Below, in pieces: positions 52,994 to 62,125 of a stretch of 64,000 nucleotides of DNA (its first letter is position 1; every line of letters starts with the position of its first letter). The stretch is from an uncultured Lachnoclostridium sp. Its GTDB lineage: Bacteria; Bacillota; Clostridia; Lachnospirales; Lachnospiraceae. The position numbers and the translations under genes are program-made. The stretch lies in NCBI GenBank assembly GCA_930986645.1, contig CAKNJS010000005.1:1-64000 (forward strand), in the 5' to 3' direction. The notes beneath the pieces were generated by a model, which worked only from the letters and a program-made list of their open reading frames with translations, searched no databases and was not told the DNA's origin.

Positions 52994-54664
52994 ATGTCTG
53001 AGCAAATGTGCAGAGTTACAGCAGCAGGGAAAACCAGAGAATACAGGGCGGGAACTTCTTATCAGAAGATAGCCGAGGATTTTCAGCCTGGATATGAACA
53101 TCAGATTGTCCTTGTGTTTGTCGACGGATTTCACCTGCAGGAACTCAGAAAAACAGTAGAGAGAGACTGCGAACTGAGATTTGTGACGACGGCAGATGCC
53201 ATCGGGCACGCGGCATATAAGAGAAGTATGAGCTTCCTGCTTGTCAAAGCTGTTCATGATGCTGCAGGACACGATAAGGTCGAACGGGTAAGGATTCATT
53301 TTTCCCTTGGAAAAGGGTATTATTGTACGGTGGAGGGCGATGTAAAGCTTGATGAAGCTTTCCTGCAGAAGGTGTCTGCCCGTATGAGAGAGCTGTCCGC
53401 GCAGAGGATCAGGTTTGATAAGAGATCCGTACACACGGACGATGCGGTTGAGCTCTTTCACAGACACGGAATGTATGATAAAGAAAGACTGTTCGAGTAC
53501 AGACGTGTCTCAAAAGTAAACATATACAGCATTAATGAATTTGAAGATTATTATTACGGCTATATGGTTCCGGATGCAGGCTGCCTGAAATATTTTTCTC
53601 TGCATCTTTATGATGAAGGGTTTGTACTGCAGATGCCGGTAAAAGAGAAGCCGGAGGAGGTGCCTGAGTTTAAGCCGAGCCCGAAGCTTTTTCAGGTTAT
53701 GAAAGAGTCAGTGGAGTGGGGAGACTGTCAGGATATAGAGACGGTAGGTGCACTCAACGATATGATTACTAAGAGCGATATGCGGGAAGTGGTGCTTGTG
53801 CAGGAAGCTCATCAGGAACGTCAGATTGGTGAGATTGCAAAGCGCATAGCGGAAACGGGAGATACGAAGTTTGTGCTGATTGCAGGACCGTCGTCTTCAG
53901 GCAAAACTACATTTTCACACAGACTGTCCATACAGCTTCGGGTTAACGGATTGCGGCCGCATCCCATTGCAGTGGATAATTATTTTGTGGACAGAGAGCA
54001 TACTCCGAGAGACAAGGACGGCAATTATAATTTCGAATGTCTTGAGGCAATTGATATAGAAAAATTCAATGAAGATATGGAAGCTCTCATTCGAGGAGAA
54101 GAAGTGTACCTTCCCATATTTGATTTTAAGACCGGAAAGAGAAAATATGATACCCGCCCGAAAAAACTGGGGCCGGATGATATCCTTGTCGTAGAAGGAA
54201 TCCATTGCCTGAACCCGAAACTGACAGAAGCGATGCGTGATGAATGCAAGTTCAGGATTTATATCAGCGCGCTGACCCAGCTGAATATAGATGAACATAA
54301 TCGTATTCCCTCTACAGATGGGCGTCTGATCCGCCGGATCGTAAGAGATGCCCGCACACGGGGATCATCGGCTATGAAGACGATTGCCATGTGGCCTTCT
54401 GTGCGCAGAGGAGAAGAAGAAAATATTTTCCCTTATCAGGAAGAAGCGGATGTAATGTTTAATTCATCACTTCTCTATGAATTGGCAGTGCTGAAGCAGT
54501 ATGTAGAACCGTTGCTTTTCGGAGTAGACAGAGATTCGGAGGAGTATCTCGAGGCAAAACGTCTGTTGAAATTTTTTGATTATTTTGTGGGAATCGGAAG
54601 CGAATATGTGCCGACGAATTCCCTTTTGAGAGAATTCATCGGCGGAGGGTGCTTCCGTGTATGA
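52994..54664 (+). CDS. Nucleoside kinase with threonyl-tRNA-synthetase-like N-terminal domains
   Basis: A 556-residue fusion protein. Residues ~1-65 look like a TGS domain, ~66-190 like the second additional domain of threonyl-tRNA synthetase (with GHAAYKRSMSFLLVKAVHD and YYYGYMVPDAGCLKYF), and ~290-550 is a uridine-kinase/phosphoribulokinase domain. The last has P-loop GPSSSGKTTFS (298-308), VDNYFVDREHTPRD and VVEGIHCLNPKLT. Uridine or cytidine phosphorylation is likely for the kinase part. The fusion is conserved in Clostridia as nucleoside kinase. AAGGAGG precedes the ATG; it lies 17 bp after nif3. Confidence 0.85.
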   Translation: MSEQMCRVTAAGKTREYRAGTSYQKIAEDFQPGYEHQIVLVFVDGFHLQELRKTVERDCELRFVTTADAIGHAAYKRSMSFLLVKAVHDAAGHDKVERVRIHFSLGKGYYCTVEGDVKLDEAFLQKVSARMRELSAQRIRFDKRSVHTDDAVELFHRHGMYDKERLFEYRRVSKVNIYSINEFEDYYYGYMVPDAGCLKYFSLHLYDEGFVLQMPVKEKPEEVPEFKPSPKLFQVMKESVEWGDCQDIETVGALNDMITKSDMREVVLVQEAHQERQIGEIAKRIAETGDTKFVLIAGPSSSGKTTFSHRLSIQLRVNGLRPHPIAVDNYFVDREHTPRDKDGNYNFECLEAIDIEKFNEDMEALIRGEEVYLPIFDFKTGKRKYDTRPKKLGPDDILVVEGIHCLNPKLTEAMRDECKFRIYISALTQLNIDEHNRIPSTDGRLIRRIVRDARTRGSSAMKTIAMWPSVRRGEEENIFPYQEEADVMFNSSLLYELAVLKQYVEPLLFGVDRDSEEYLEAKRLLKFFDYFVGIGSEYVPTNSLLREFIGGGCFRV

Positions 54665-54678
54665 GGTGCTGAACCGAA

Positions 54679-55773
54679 TTAGTAGATCTTTTTGAGGTAA
54701 TCCATACGGGCAGTCATATTCTGGAGGAGCAGATCTGCAAGAGTAATTGCAGTCATGGATTCCACGACTACGACTGCACGGGGGACGATGACGGGATCGT
54801 GGCGTCCAAGTACCTTGATTTCGGTATTTTCACCTGAAATATTGACTGTATGCTGGGTTCTGGCTATTGAAGAAGTCGGCTTAACTGCTGCTCTTAAAAT
54901 CAGTCTGGAACCGTCGCTCATACCTCCGAGCGTACCTCCGGAATGGTTTGTCTTTTTGAAAATCTGCCCGTTCTCGGAATAAAAAGCATCGTTGTTTCTG
55001 CTTCCGGAAGACAGCGGTGCTTTAAAACCGTCTCCGATTTCCACGCCTTTGACTGCCCCGATTGACATAACCGCCTGTGCAAGGAGTGCATCGAGCTTGT
55101 CGAATACCGGTTCTCCCAGACCGACAGGAAGATGATCGGCGGTACATTCGATGATGCCGCCGCAGGAGTCTCTGTCCGCCATCAGGGAAGCAATATATTC
55201 ACCAGCCTGTTCCGCTGTCGTATTATTCGGCATATACAGGCTGTTTTCTTCGATTTCAGAATAATGAATATCTTCATCGTTTACTGCATACGGGCCGATT
55301 GCTTTTGTGTATGCGCGCACGGTAATGCCAAGTTCGCTCAGAAGCAGAGAAGCAATGGCACCGGCGGCAACGCGGCCGATCGTCTCTCTTCCGGAAGAAC
55401 GTCCGCCGCCGCGGTAGTCGCGGAAGCCGTACTTCTCGGTAAATGGATAGTCGGCGTGCCCGGGACGGAACAGCTCGGCAATATTTCCGTAATCGCGGGA
55501 ACGCTGATCCTGATTGCGGACTAGAAGAGAAATAGGAGTACCTGTTGTCTTCCCTTCGAAGACACCGGAAAGGATTTCGACGGAATCCGCTTCGTTTCTT
55601 CTGGTTGTAAATTTGCTCTGACCGGGTCTTCTGCGGTCGAGGAACTTCTGGATCTGTTCCTCGCAAAGTGCAAGTCCGGCGGGACATCCGTCTATTACAA
55701 CACCGATCCCGGGGCCGTGGGATTCTCCCCATGTAGTTATGCGAAATATTTTCCCAAATGATGAACCACTCAT
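54679..55773 (-). CDS. aroC: Chorismate synthase
   Basis: Last shikimate-pathway step: EPSP to chorismate with reduced FMN. It has 364 residues. Signatures are GKIFRITTWGESHGPGIGVVIDG at the N-terminus (in parts), RRRPGQSKFTTRRNE, RPGHADYPFTEKYGFRDYRGGGRSSGRET (~100-128), and GGTLGGMSDG with RHDPVIVPRA near the C-terminus. Active-site histidines are in ESHG and GHAD. The ATG at 55773 is preceded by AAAGGAG thirteen bases upstream; upstream in-frame codons to 55827 are unlikely. Tail to tail with the nucleoside kinase gene. Confidence 0.96.
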   Translation of the reverse strand: MSGSSFGKIFRITTWGESHGPGIGVVIDGCPAGLALCEEQIQKFLDRRRPGQSKFTTRRNEADSVEILSGVFEGKTTGTPISLLVRNQDQRSRDYGNIAELFRPGHADYPFTEKYGFRDYRGGGRSSGRETIGRVAAGAIASLLLSELGITVRAYTKAIGPYAVNDEDIHYSEIEENSLYMPNNTTAEQAGEYIASLMADRDSCGGIIECTADHLPVGLGEPVFDKLDALLAQAVMSIGAVKGVEIGDGFKAPLSSGSRNNDAFYSENGQIFKKTNHSGGTLGGMSDGSRLILRAAVKPTSSIARTQHTVNISGENTEIKVLGRHDPVIVPRAVVVVESMTAITLADLLLQNMTARMDYLKKIY

Positions 55774-55826
55774 AATAATTGATGTTCTCCTTTCTGAATC
55801 TGTACATGAATCAGTACACAAGGTCA

Positions 55827-55856
55827 ATTATATAGGAAAGAACCTGTTGTTGACAA
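55827..55856 (-). promoter_or_regulatory. Promoter of aroC
   Basis: On the minus strand: TTGTCA (55856-55851), 18-bp spacer, consensus TATAAT (55832-55827). Confidence 0.6.
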
Positions 55857-55868
55857 GTATAAGTGCAC

Positions 55869-55897
55869 TTTACTTTTTAATCGTATCGTACTATAAT
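55869..55897 (+). promoter_or_regulatory. Promoter of the L,D-transpeptidase gene
   Basis: TTTACT (55869-55874), 17-bp spacer, consensus TATAAT (55892-55897), divergent from the aroC promoter. Confidence 0.65.
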
Positions 55898-55933
55898 GAA
55901 ACAGAAATTGTATAAAGGAGATTAGACTGACTG

Positions 55934-57520
55934 ATGAGTGAAAAAAGAAAACATGATACCGATCTGCATCAGGACAAAATAGATTCAAAAGATGATACTG
56001 TACTCAATGAAGTCTCAGAAGACATATCTGATCTCCCGGGGGGAGATAAAAACGGTACAGTTTCTGAAAAATCTAGAAAGAAAAGGCGCAGGTCAAGACG
56101 CAGAGGAAGAAGAAATAAAGAAAAAAAGAGTATGGGGAAAAAGCCATGGATTATTGCCGGAAGTATTGTGGGCGGACTTCTCGTGATTTATCTCGGGGCG
56201 GCAGTTTTTTTCATGAGCCATTTCCTTATAAATACAACAGTTAACGGAAAAGATTTTTCCGGAAAAACTGTGGCTGATGTGGAGAAATATCTCAAAAATC
56301 AGGTGGCGGACTACGAATTGACTATATCAGAGCAGAATAATGTCTCTGATGTGATCAAAGGTTCGGAGATATCGCTGACCTATCAGGAAAACTCTCAGGT
56401 CGCTGATGCGCTTAAAGCGCAGAACCAGCTGCTCTGGATCACCTCACTGTTTACAAAATCCGATACGGACCTGACAGTTCAGGTTGATTATGATGAGGCG
56501 GCATTGAACGAGAAGATCCAGAATCTTCAGGCGGTAACTGGGGAACAGACAGATCCCGTGCCGGCTCATCCGGAATTTGACGGCAGCTCATTTGTTGTTG
56601 CGGCGGAGCAGTACGGAACAAAGGTGGATATGGATACTCTGACGGCAAAGATTGAGCAGTATATTACAGAGTTCAAAACAAATCTGAATATGATGGATGA
56701 GCAATGTTATGTGATGCCGGCATATACTTCAGATTCGCCGGAGGTACAGGCTGCCTGTGATGAGATGAATTCATACCTTAAGGCAAGCATTACCTATCCG
56801 ATGGATGAAAATGTGGTGGTAGACAAGACTCTGATCTCCGAGTGGGTCACATATGATGATAATATGCAGGTTACATTCAATGAAGATGCCGTGAAAGCTT
56901 GGATGAGAGAGTTTGGCAGCAAATATGATACAGTCGGTACAACGAGGTCCATCACCACGCCGACAGGCAAGACCGCACAGGTATCCGGCGGCACATACGG
57001 CTGGATTGTCGATGAAGCAGCAGAGACGACAAATCTGATCAACAGCATTAAAAACGGCGAAGTGACGGAGCGCCAGCCGGCATATAAGCAGACTGCAGCA
57101 TCTCATGCAGCTCAGGACTGGGGAAACACTTACATTGAAGTTGATATTGCTGCACAGCATATGTGGTATATAGTAGACGGTTCGATCGCTATGGAATCCG
57201 ATGTCGTAACAGGACTTCCGGACGGTGACAGGGATACACCGACAGGCGTTTATTCCATATTATATACGGAACGGGATTCCACATTAAAAGGTGCAATTAA
57301 TCCGGCAACAGGCAAGCCCAGTTACGAGACACCGGTCGCATTCTGGATGCCGTTTACATGGCAGGGGCACGGATTTCACGATGCAACATGGCAGGCTCAG
57401 TTTGGCGGTTCATGGTATCAGTCACATGGCTCTCACGGCTGTGTGAATATGCCATACAGTAAAGCGGAACAGCTCTTCGGTATGATCAGTGCTGGAACTC
57501 CGGTTATCGTGCATAATTAG
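55934..57520 (+). CDS. Membrane-anchored L,D-transpeptidase (YkuD) with peptidoglycan-binding domains
   Basis: A 528-residue type II membrane protein. A charged cytoplasmic part (~1-75, with a run of Lys/Arg) is followed by one membrane helix (PWIIAGSIVGGLLVIYLGAAVFF, ~71-93), an extracellular PG_binding_4-like region (~100-370), and a YkuD catalytic domain (~395-528). The active site HGSHGCVNMP holds the nucleophilic Cys, preceded by GHGFHDATW. It makes 3-3 cross-links or attaches proteins to peptidoglycan outside the cell. The ATG has AAAGGAG upstream. Single gene. Confidence 0.92.
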   Translation: MSEKRKHDTDLHQDKIDSKDDTVLNEVSEDISDLPGGDKNGTVSEKSRKKRRRSRRRGRRNKEKKSMGKKPWIIAGSIVGGLLVIYLGAAVFFMSHFLINTTVNGKDFSGKTVADVEKYLKNQVADYELTISEQNNVSDVIKGSEISLTYQENSQVADALKAQNQLLWITSLFTKSDTDLTVQVDYDEAALNEKIQNLQAVTGEQTDPVPAHPEFDGSSFVVAAEQYGTKVDMDTLTAKIEQYITEFKTNLNMMDEQCYVMPAYTSDSPEVQAACDEMNSYLKASITYPMDENVVVDKTLISEWVTYDDNMQVTFNEDAVKAWMREFGSKYDTVGTTRSITTPTGKTAQVSGGTYGWIVDEAAETTNLINSIKNGEVTERQPAYKQTAASHAAQDWGNTYIEVDIAAQHMWYIVDGSIAMESDVVTGLPDGDRDTPTGVYSILYTERDSTLKGAINPATGKPSYETPVAFWMPFTWQGHGFHDATWQAQFGGSWYQSHGSHGCVNMPYSKAEQLFGMISAGTPVIVHN

Positions 57521-57580
57521 AACGGTGCGGCCGGACATAAAAGCATAGAATAAAACAGACAGAGACAGGATATATAAAAT

Positions 57581-58711
57581 ATGTATGAATTACTGAAAAA
57601 AGACGGAATGGCAAAGCGGGGCCGGTTTCATACCGTGCACGGTACAATTGAAACGCCCGTATTTATGAATGTGGGAACGGCTGCGGCAATTAAGGGAGCA
57701 GTGTCCACAGATGATCTCAGGACGATTAAAACGCAGGTGGAACTGTCAAATACATACCATCTGCATGTTCGTCCGGGAGATGAGATCGTGAAGAAACTTG
57801 GCGGTCTGCACCGTTTTATGAACTGGGACAAGCCGATTCTGACTGATTCGGGCGGATTTCAGGTGTTTTCCCTTGCTTCGCTTAGGAAAATCAAGGAAGA
57901 GGGCGTTCACTTCCATTCCCATGTTGACGGACGGAAAATCTTCATGGGACCGGAGGAGAGCATGCAGATCCAGTCCAATCTGGCATCAACCATTGCAATG
58001 GCGTTTGACGAGTGTCCTTCCAGCGTAGCGGATAAGAAATATATGCAGAATTCCGTGGAGCGCACTGCCCGGTGGCTGAAGCGCTGCAAGGATGAGATGC
58101 AGAGGCTGAATTCACTTCCGGATACGATCAACCCCCATCAGATGCTTTTCGGCATTAATCAGGGCGGTGTATATGAAGATATCCGTATTGCCCACGCACA
58201 GATGATCACAGAACTGGATCTTGACGGATATGCCGTGGGAGGTCTGGCTGTCGGAGAAAGTCATGAGGAAATGTACCGGATACTGGATGCGGTCGTACCT
58301 TACCTGCCCGATAATAAACCTACTTACCTTATGGGGGTGGGCACTCCGGCTAATATTCTGGAGGCGGTTGACCGAGGCGTTGATTTCTTCGACTGTGTAT
58401 ATCCGTCCAGAAACGGCAGACACGGACACGTGTATACAAACCATGGCAAAATGAATCTCTTCAATGCAAAATATGAACTGGATGACCGGCCGATCGAAGA
58501 GGGATGCGGCTGTCCTGCATGCAGAAGCTACAGCAGGGCATATATACGTCATCTGCTTAAGGCGAAGGAAATGCTGGGAATGCGGCTCTGTGTGCTTCAT
58601 AACCTGTATTTTTATAATACGATGATGGAAGAAATCAGGGATGCAATTGATGCAGGAGAATACAAAGCGTATAAAAAACGGAAGCTGGATGCAGCAGCGG
58701 GGCGTCTTTAA
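57581..58711 (+). CDS. tgt: Queuine (preQ1) tRNA-guanine transglycosylase
   Basis: Swaps G34 in GUN anticodons for preQ1 during queuosine formation. It has 376 residues. TPVFMNVGTAAAIKG at the N-terminus, catalytic Asp in LTDSGGFQVFSL (~90), LMGVGTPANILEAV and the second Asp in FFDCVYPSRNGRHG (~265), and the zinc site CGCPACRSYSRAYIRHL plus a later His (~305-340). Full length. It precedes yajC, a common pair linked to the sec genes; no secDF lies within the window. Confidence 0.97.
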   Translation: MYELLKKDGMAKRGRFHTVHGTIETPVFMNVGTAAAIKGAVSTDDLRTIKTQVELSNTYHLHVRPGDEIVKKLGGLHRFMNWDKPILTDSGGFQVFSLASLRKIKEEGVHFHSHVDGRKIFMGPEESMQIQSNLASTIAMAFDECPSSVADKKYMQNSVERTARWLKRCKDEMQRLNSLPDTINPHQMLFGINQGGVYEDIRIAHAQMITELDLDGYAVGGLAVGESHEEMYRILDAVVPYLPDNKPTYLMGVGTPANILEAVDRGVDFFDCVYPSRNGRHGHVYTNHGKMNLFNAKYELDDRPIEEGCGCPACRSYSRAYIRHLLKAKEMLGMRLCVLHNLYFYNTMMEEIRDAIDAGEYKAYKKRKLDAAAGRL

Positions 58712-58755
58712 CGATGTTTTTCGGCGGCTTATTGCCATGATTTTCAAAAAGACTC

Positions 58756-58784
58756 TTGAAGTAAATGGGGTTTTTGTGTATAGT
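58756..58784 (+). promoter_or_regulatory. Promoter of yajC
   Basis: TTGAAG (58756-58761), 17-bp spacer, TATAGT (58779-58784), about 40 bases before the start. Confidence 0.6.
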
Positions 58785-58823
58785 AGACTTATTGCCGGAT
58801 AGAAAGTTAGGAGGAAATATATT

Positions 58824-59102
58824 ATGGGTGAAATGGCTAGTATGCTGATATTATGGGTCGTTGTGATCGGACTGATGTGGTTCCTGCTCATGCGTCCTCA
58901 GAAAAAAGAGCAGAAAAGAGTACAGGCAATGCTTGCTTCCATGGAGGTTGGCGATACAGCACTGACAACAAGCGGGTTCTATGGCGTGATCATTGATATC
59001 ACAGATGATGACGTTATCGTTGAGTTCGGAAATAATAAAAACTGCCGTATTCCGATGCAGAAAGCGGCGATTGCTCAGATTGAGAAACCGAGCGCAGAGT
59101 AA
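58824..59102 (+). CDS. yajC: Preprotein translocase accessory subunit YajC
   Basis: A 92-residue protein of the Sec accessory complex. One N-terminal membrane helix (MLILWVVVIGLMWFLLM, ~6-22) is followed by the family motif RPQKKEQKRVQAML and a small cytoplasmic domain with GDTALTTSGFYGVI and DDDVIVEFGNN. AGGAGG precedes the ATG. It follows tgt, but it has its own promoter and terminator. Confidence 0.94.
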   Translation: MGEMASMLILWVVVIGLMWFLLMRPQKKEQKRVQAMLASMEVGDTALTTSGFYGVIIDITDDDVIVEFGNNKNCRIPMQKAAIAQIEKPSAE

Positions 59103-59121
59103 AATAGAAATGTTTTATTGA

Positions 59122-59162
59122 GTGAAAATCTGTCAGAATGGCGGATTTTCACTTTTTTTATG
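59122..59162 (+). terminator. Terminator of yajC
   Basis: agtgaaaatc (59122-59131) pairs with gattttcact (59145-59154), continuing into seven T. Confidence 0.85.
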
Positions 59163-59205
59163 ATATTATATTTTAGAGCGCCCTCTATTTTTTACACTGT
59201 ACCAC

Positions 59206-59234
59206 TTGAAAGACGTACAGAAATGAGGTATGAT
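59206..59234 (+). promoter_or_regulatory. Promoter of the leuB-ilvD-ilvB-serC genes
   Basis: TTGAAA (59206-59211), 17-bp spacer, TATGAT (59229-59234), 38 bases before leuB. The short leader leaves no room for a T-box or an attenuation peptide. Confidence 0.65.
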
Positions 59235-59271
59235 AGACAGTGACATTTTAGATTTGGAAGGGTGAGCGGTT

Positions 59272-60357
59272 ATGAATATGAAGATCGGAGTAATAAAAGG
59301 GGATGGAATCGGACCGGAGATTGTGGACGAGGCACTGAAAGTTCTCGACCGGATCGCAGAGGTATACGGCCATTCCTTTTCTTATACGCAGCTTTTAATG
59401 GGAGGGGCGTCCATTGATGTGAACGGCGTGCCGCTTACGGAGGACACACTTGAGGCAGCGAAGGCAAGCGATGCAGTGCTGATGGGATCGATCGGAGGAG
59501 ATGCGAAGACATCCCCGTGGTACCAACTGGAGCCGTCCAAGCGCCCCGAGGCAGGGCTTCTGGCGCTCAGAAAAGGTCTGAATCTGTTCGCAAATTTAAG
59601 ACCGGCTGTACTCTATCAGGAATTAAAAGGTGCATGTCCCCTGAAAGAGGAGATTGCTGACCGCGGATTTGATATGATGATAATGAGGGAACTGACCGGG
59701 GGTCTCTATTTTGGAAAACGAAGCACGAAGGAGGAAAACGGCATCCTTGTGGCGAGAGACGAACTTACATACAGCGAGGAAGAAATCCGGCGTATCGCAA
59801 AGCGCGGATTTGACATTGCCATGAAGCGCAGAAAGAAAGTGACAAGTGTGGATAAGGCAAATGTTCTGGATTCTTCCCGGCTCTGGAGGAAAGTTGTGGA
59901 AGAAGTATCCGCAGATTATCCGGATGTGCAGCTGGAGCATATGCTTGTAGACAATTGTGCAATGCAGCTTGTCAAGGATCCTGCACAGTTTGATGTGATC
60001 CTGACGGAAAATATGTTCGGAGATATTCTTTCAGATGAGGCGAGCATGGTGACCGGTTCTATCGGAATGCTTGCAAGTGCAAGCCTGAATGAGACAAAAT
60101 TCGGCCTTTATGAACCAAGCGGCGGTTCTGCGCCGGATATTGCGGGCAGAGGAATTGCAAATCCGATTGCCACGATTCTTTCTGCAGCTATGATGCTGAG
60201 ATATTCTTTTGACCTTGACGCAGAGGCAGAAGCTGTCGAGAACGCAGTCTCGGCAGTGTTAAGAGACGGATACCGTACGGTTGACATTATGTCCGAAGGA
60301 ATGAAACAGATCGGGACGAAGGAGATGGGAGACCGGATCTGTTCCTATATCAAATGA
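59272..60357 (+). CDS. leuB: 3-isopropylmalate dehydrogenase
   Basis: NAD-dependent oxidation and decarboxylation in leucine synthesis. It has 361 residues. [21 protein letters not shown] at the N-terminus, the substrate motif [13 protein letters not shown] (~101), [15 protein letters not shown] (~137), [12 protein letters not shown] (~200), and the metal Asp region [21 protein letters not shown] (in parts, ~245). The YFGKR set and hydrophobic residues favour isopropylmalate over isocitrate. Full length, GGAAGGG-type ribosome site. leuC/leuD are not within the window. Confidence 0.93.
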   Translation: MNMKIGVIKGDGIGPEIVDEALKVLDRIAEVYGHSFSYTQLLMGGASIDVNGVPLTEDTLEAAKASDAVLMGSIGGDAKTSPWYQLEPSKRPEAGLLALRKGLNLFANLRPAVLYQELKGACPLKEEIADRGFDMMIMRELTGGLYFGKRSTKEENGILVARDELTYSEEEIRRIAKRGFDIAMKRRKKVTSVDKANVLDSSRLWRKVVEEVSADYPDVQLEHMLVDNCAMQLVKDPAQFDVILTENMFGDILSDEASMVTGSIGMLASASLNETKFGLYEPSGGSAPDIAGRGIANPIATILSAAMMLRYSFDLDAEAEAVENAVSAVLRDGYRTVDIMSEGMKQIGTKEMGDRICSYIK

Positions 60358-60424
60358 AAGATAACCGCATAAAAAGAATTGGATAAACATATAAAGACAT
60401 TACAGGAAAGCGAGGAAATGACAT

Positions 60425-62101
60425 ATGAGAAGTGATACAGTGACAAAAGGCGTTCAGCAGGCGCCCCACAGATCTTTATTTAACGCGCTCGGAATGACAA
60501 AAGAAGAGCTTGAAAGACCGCTGATCGGAGTGGTAAGTTCTTACAATGAGATTGTTCCGGGACATATGAACCTTGATAAAATCACCGAAGCGGTAAAAAT
60601 GGGCGTTGCAATGGCGGGCGGAACTCCGATCGTTGTTCCTGCGATTGCCGTATGTGACGGAATTGCCATGGGACACATCGGGATGAAATATTCCCTTGTG
60701 ACAAGAGATCTGATCGCTGATTCCACAGAGGCTCTTGCCATGGCGCATCAGTTTGACGGTCTTGTAATGATCCCTAACTGTGACAAGAACGTGCCCGGGC
60801 TTTTGATGGCAGCGGCGCGTGTGAATATTCCGACGATTTTTGTCAGCGGCGGCCCGATGCTGGCCGGCCATGTAAAAGGAGGACGCACCAGTCTTTCCAG
60901 TATGTTTGAGGCTGTAGGAGCTCATGCGGCAGGAAAGATTACGGATGAGGAACTGTGCGAATACGAGAACAAGGCCTGCCCGACCTGCGGCTCCTGTTCC
61001 GGTATGTATACGGCTAACAGTATGAACTGTCTGACAGAAGCACTGGGTATGGGGCTTCGAGGAAACGGTACCATTCCAGCCGTATATTCTGCAAGACTCC
61101 AGCTTGCAAAACATGCGGGCATGCAGGTGATGGAACTTGTGCGGAAAAATATCAGGCCTCGAGATATTATGACTGAGGATGCAATTCTCAACGCTCTGAC
61201 AGTTGATATGGCGCTTGGATGTTCTACGAACAGTATGCTGCATCTTCCGGCAATTGCCCATGAGATCGGCATGGATTTTGAAATCGATTTCGCAAACAGT
61301 ATCAGTGAGAAGACGCCGAATCTGTGCCATCTTGCACCGGCAGGCCACACTTACATTGAAGACCTTAATGAGGCGGGCGGTGTATATGCTGTCATGAATG
61401 AACTGAGTAAAAAGAACCTTCTGAATCTGGACTGCATGACAGTTACAGGAAAGACAGTAGGAGAAAATATTGCGGGCTGTGAGAATCTGAACCCCGAAGT
61501 CATCCGTCCGATTGATAATCCATACAGTGAGACGGGCGGTCTTGCAGTGCTCAAAGGAAATCTGGCTCCGGACGGCAGCGTAGTAAAGCGTTCTGCGGTC
61601 TGCGATGAGATGCTGGTGCATGAGGGACCGGCAAGAATCTTCGAGAGCGATGAAGAGGCAACAGAGGCAATCAAGAGCGGAAAGATCAATCCGGGCGATG
61701 TTATTGTTATCCGTTACGAAGGACCGAAAGGCGGCCCGGGCATGAGAGAGATGCTTAACCCGACTTCAGCTATTGCAGGATACGGCCTTGGCTCTACCGT
61801 AGCGCTGATCACGGACGGAAGATTCAGCGGCGCATCCCGCGGCGCATCCATCGGACATGTATCACCTGAAGCAGCTGTGGGCGGTCCGATCGCTCTCGTG
61901 GAAGAGGGAGATATTATTAAGATAAATATTCCGGAACTGAAGCTGGAGCTTGATATCTCAGATGAAGAGATGGCTGCAAGAAAGGCAAAATGGCAGCCGA
62001 GAGAGCCGAAAGTCAAGACCGGATATCTTGCCAGATATGCAGCGATGGTTACATCCGGAAACCGGGGGGCTATTCTGGAAGTACCGGGAAAGAATGAGTG
62101 A
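60425..62101 (+). CDS. ilvD: Dihydroxy-acid dehydratase
   Basis: Fe-S enzyme of valine/isoleucine synthesis that dehydrates dihydroxy acids to 2-keto acids. It has 558 residues. N-terminal [21 protein letters not shown], cluster cysteines in [10 protein letters not shown] (~118) and [19 protein letters not shown] (~186-204), and C-terminal [12 protein letters not shown] and [15 protein letters not shown] (~465). Full length. It follows leuB by 67 bp and ends 24 bp before ilvB, so the set is one branched-chain operon. Confidence 0.97.
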   Translation: MRSDTVTKGVQQAPHRSLFNALGMTKEELERPLIGVVSSYNEIVPGHMNLDKITEAVKMGVAMAGGTPIVVPAIAVCDGIAMGHIGMKYSLVTRDLIADSTEALAMAHQFDGLVMIPNCDKNVPGLLMAAARVNIPTIFVSGGPMLAGHVKGGRTSLSSMFEAVGAHAAGKITDEELCEYENKACPTCGSCSGMYTANSMNCLTEALGMGLRGNGTIPAVYSARLQLAKHAGMQVMELVRKNIRPRDIMTEDAILNALTVDMALGCSTNSMLHLPAIAHEIGMDFEIDFANSISEKTPNLCHLAPAGHTYIEDLNEAGGVYAVMNELSKKNLLNLDCMTVTGKTVGENIAGCENLNPEVIRPIDNPYSETGGLAVLKGNLAPDGSVVKRSAVCDEMLVHEGPARIFESDEEATEAIKSGKINPGDVIVIRYEGPKGGPGMREMLNPTSAIAGYGLGSTVALITDGRFSGASRGASIGHVSPEAAVGGPIALVEEGDIIKINIPELKLELDISDEEMAARKAKWQPREPKVKTGYLARYAAMVTSGNRGAILEVPGKNE

Positions 62102-62125
62102 TTGGAAGGAGCGAAAGAAAAAAGA

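Noticed and set aside
59103-59271. Leucine T-box or attenuation leader before leuB
   Set aside because: The only hairpin is the yajC terminator; the distance from the leuB promoter to its start is about 38 bases, with no T-box sequence.
60476-61621. 381-codon antisense frame over ilvD
   Set aside because: Opposite a full-length ilvD with intact motifs; no start signal or family features.
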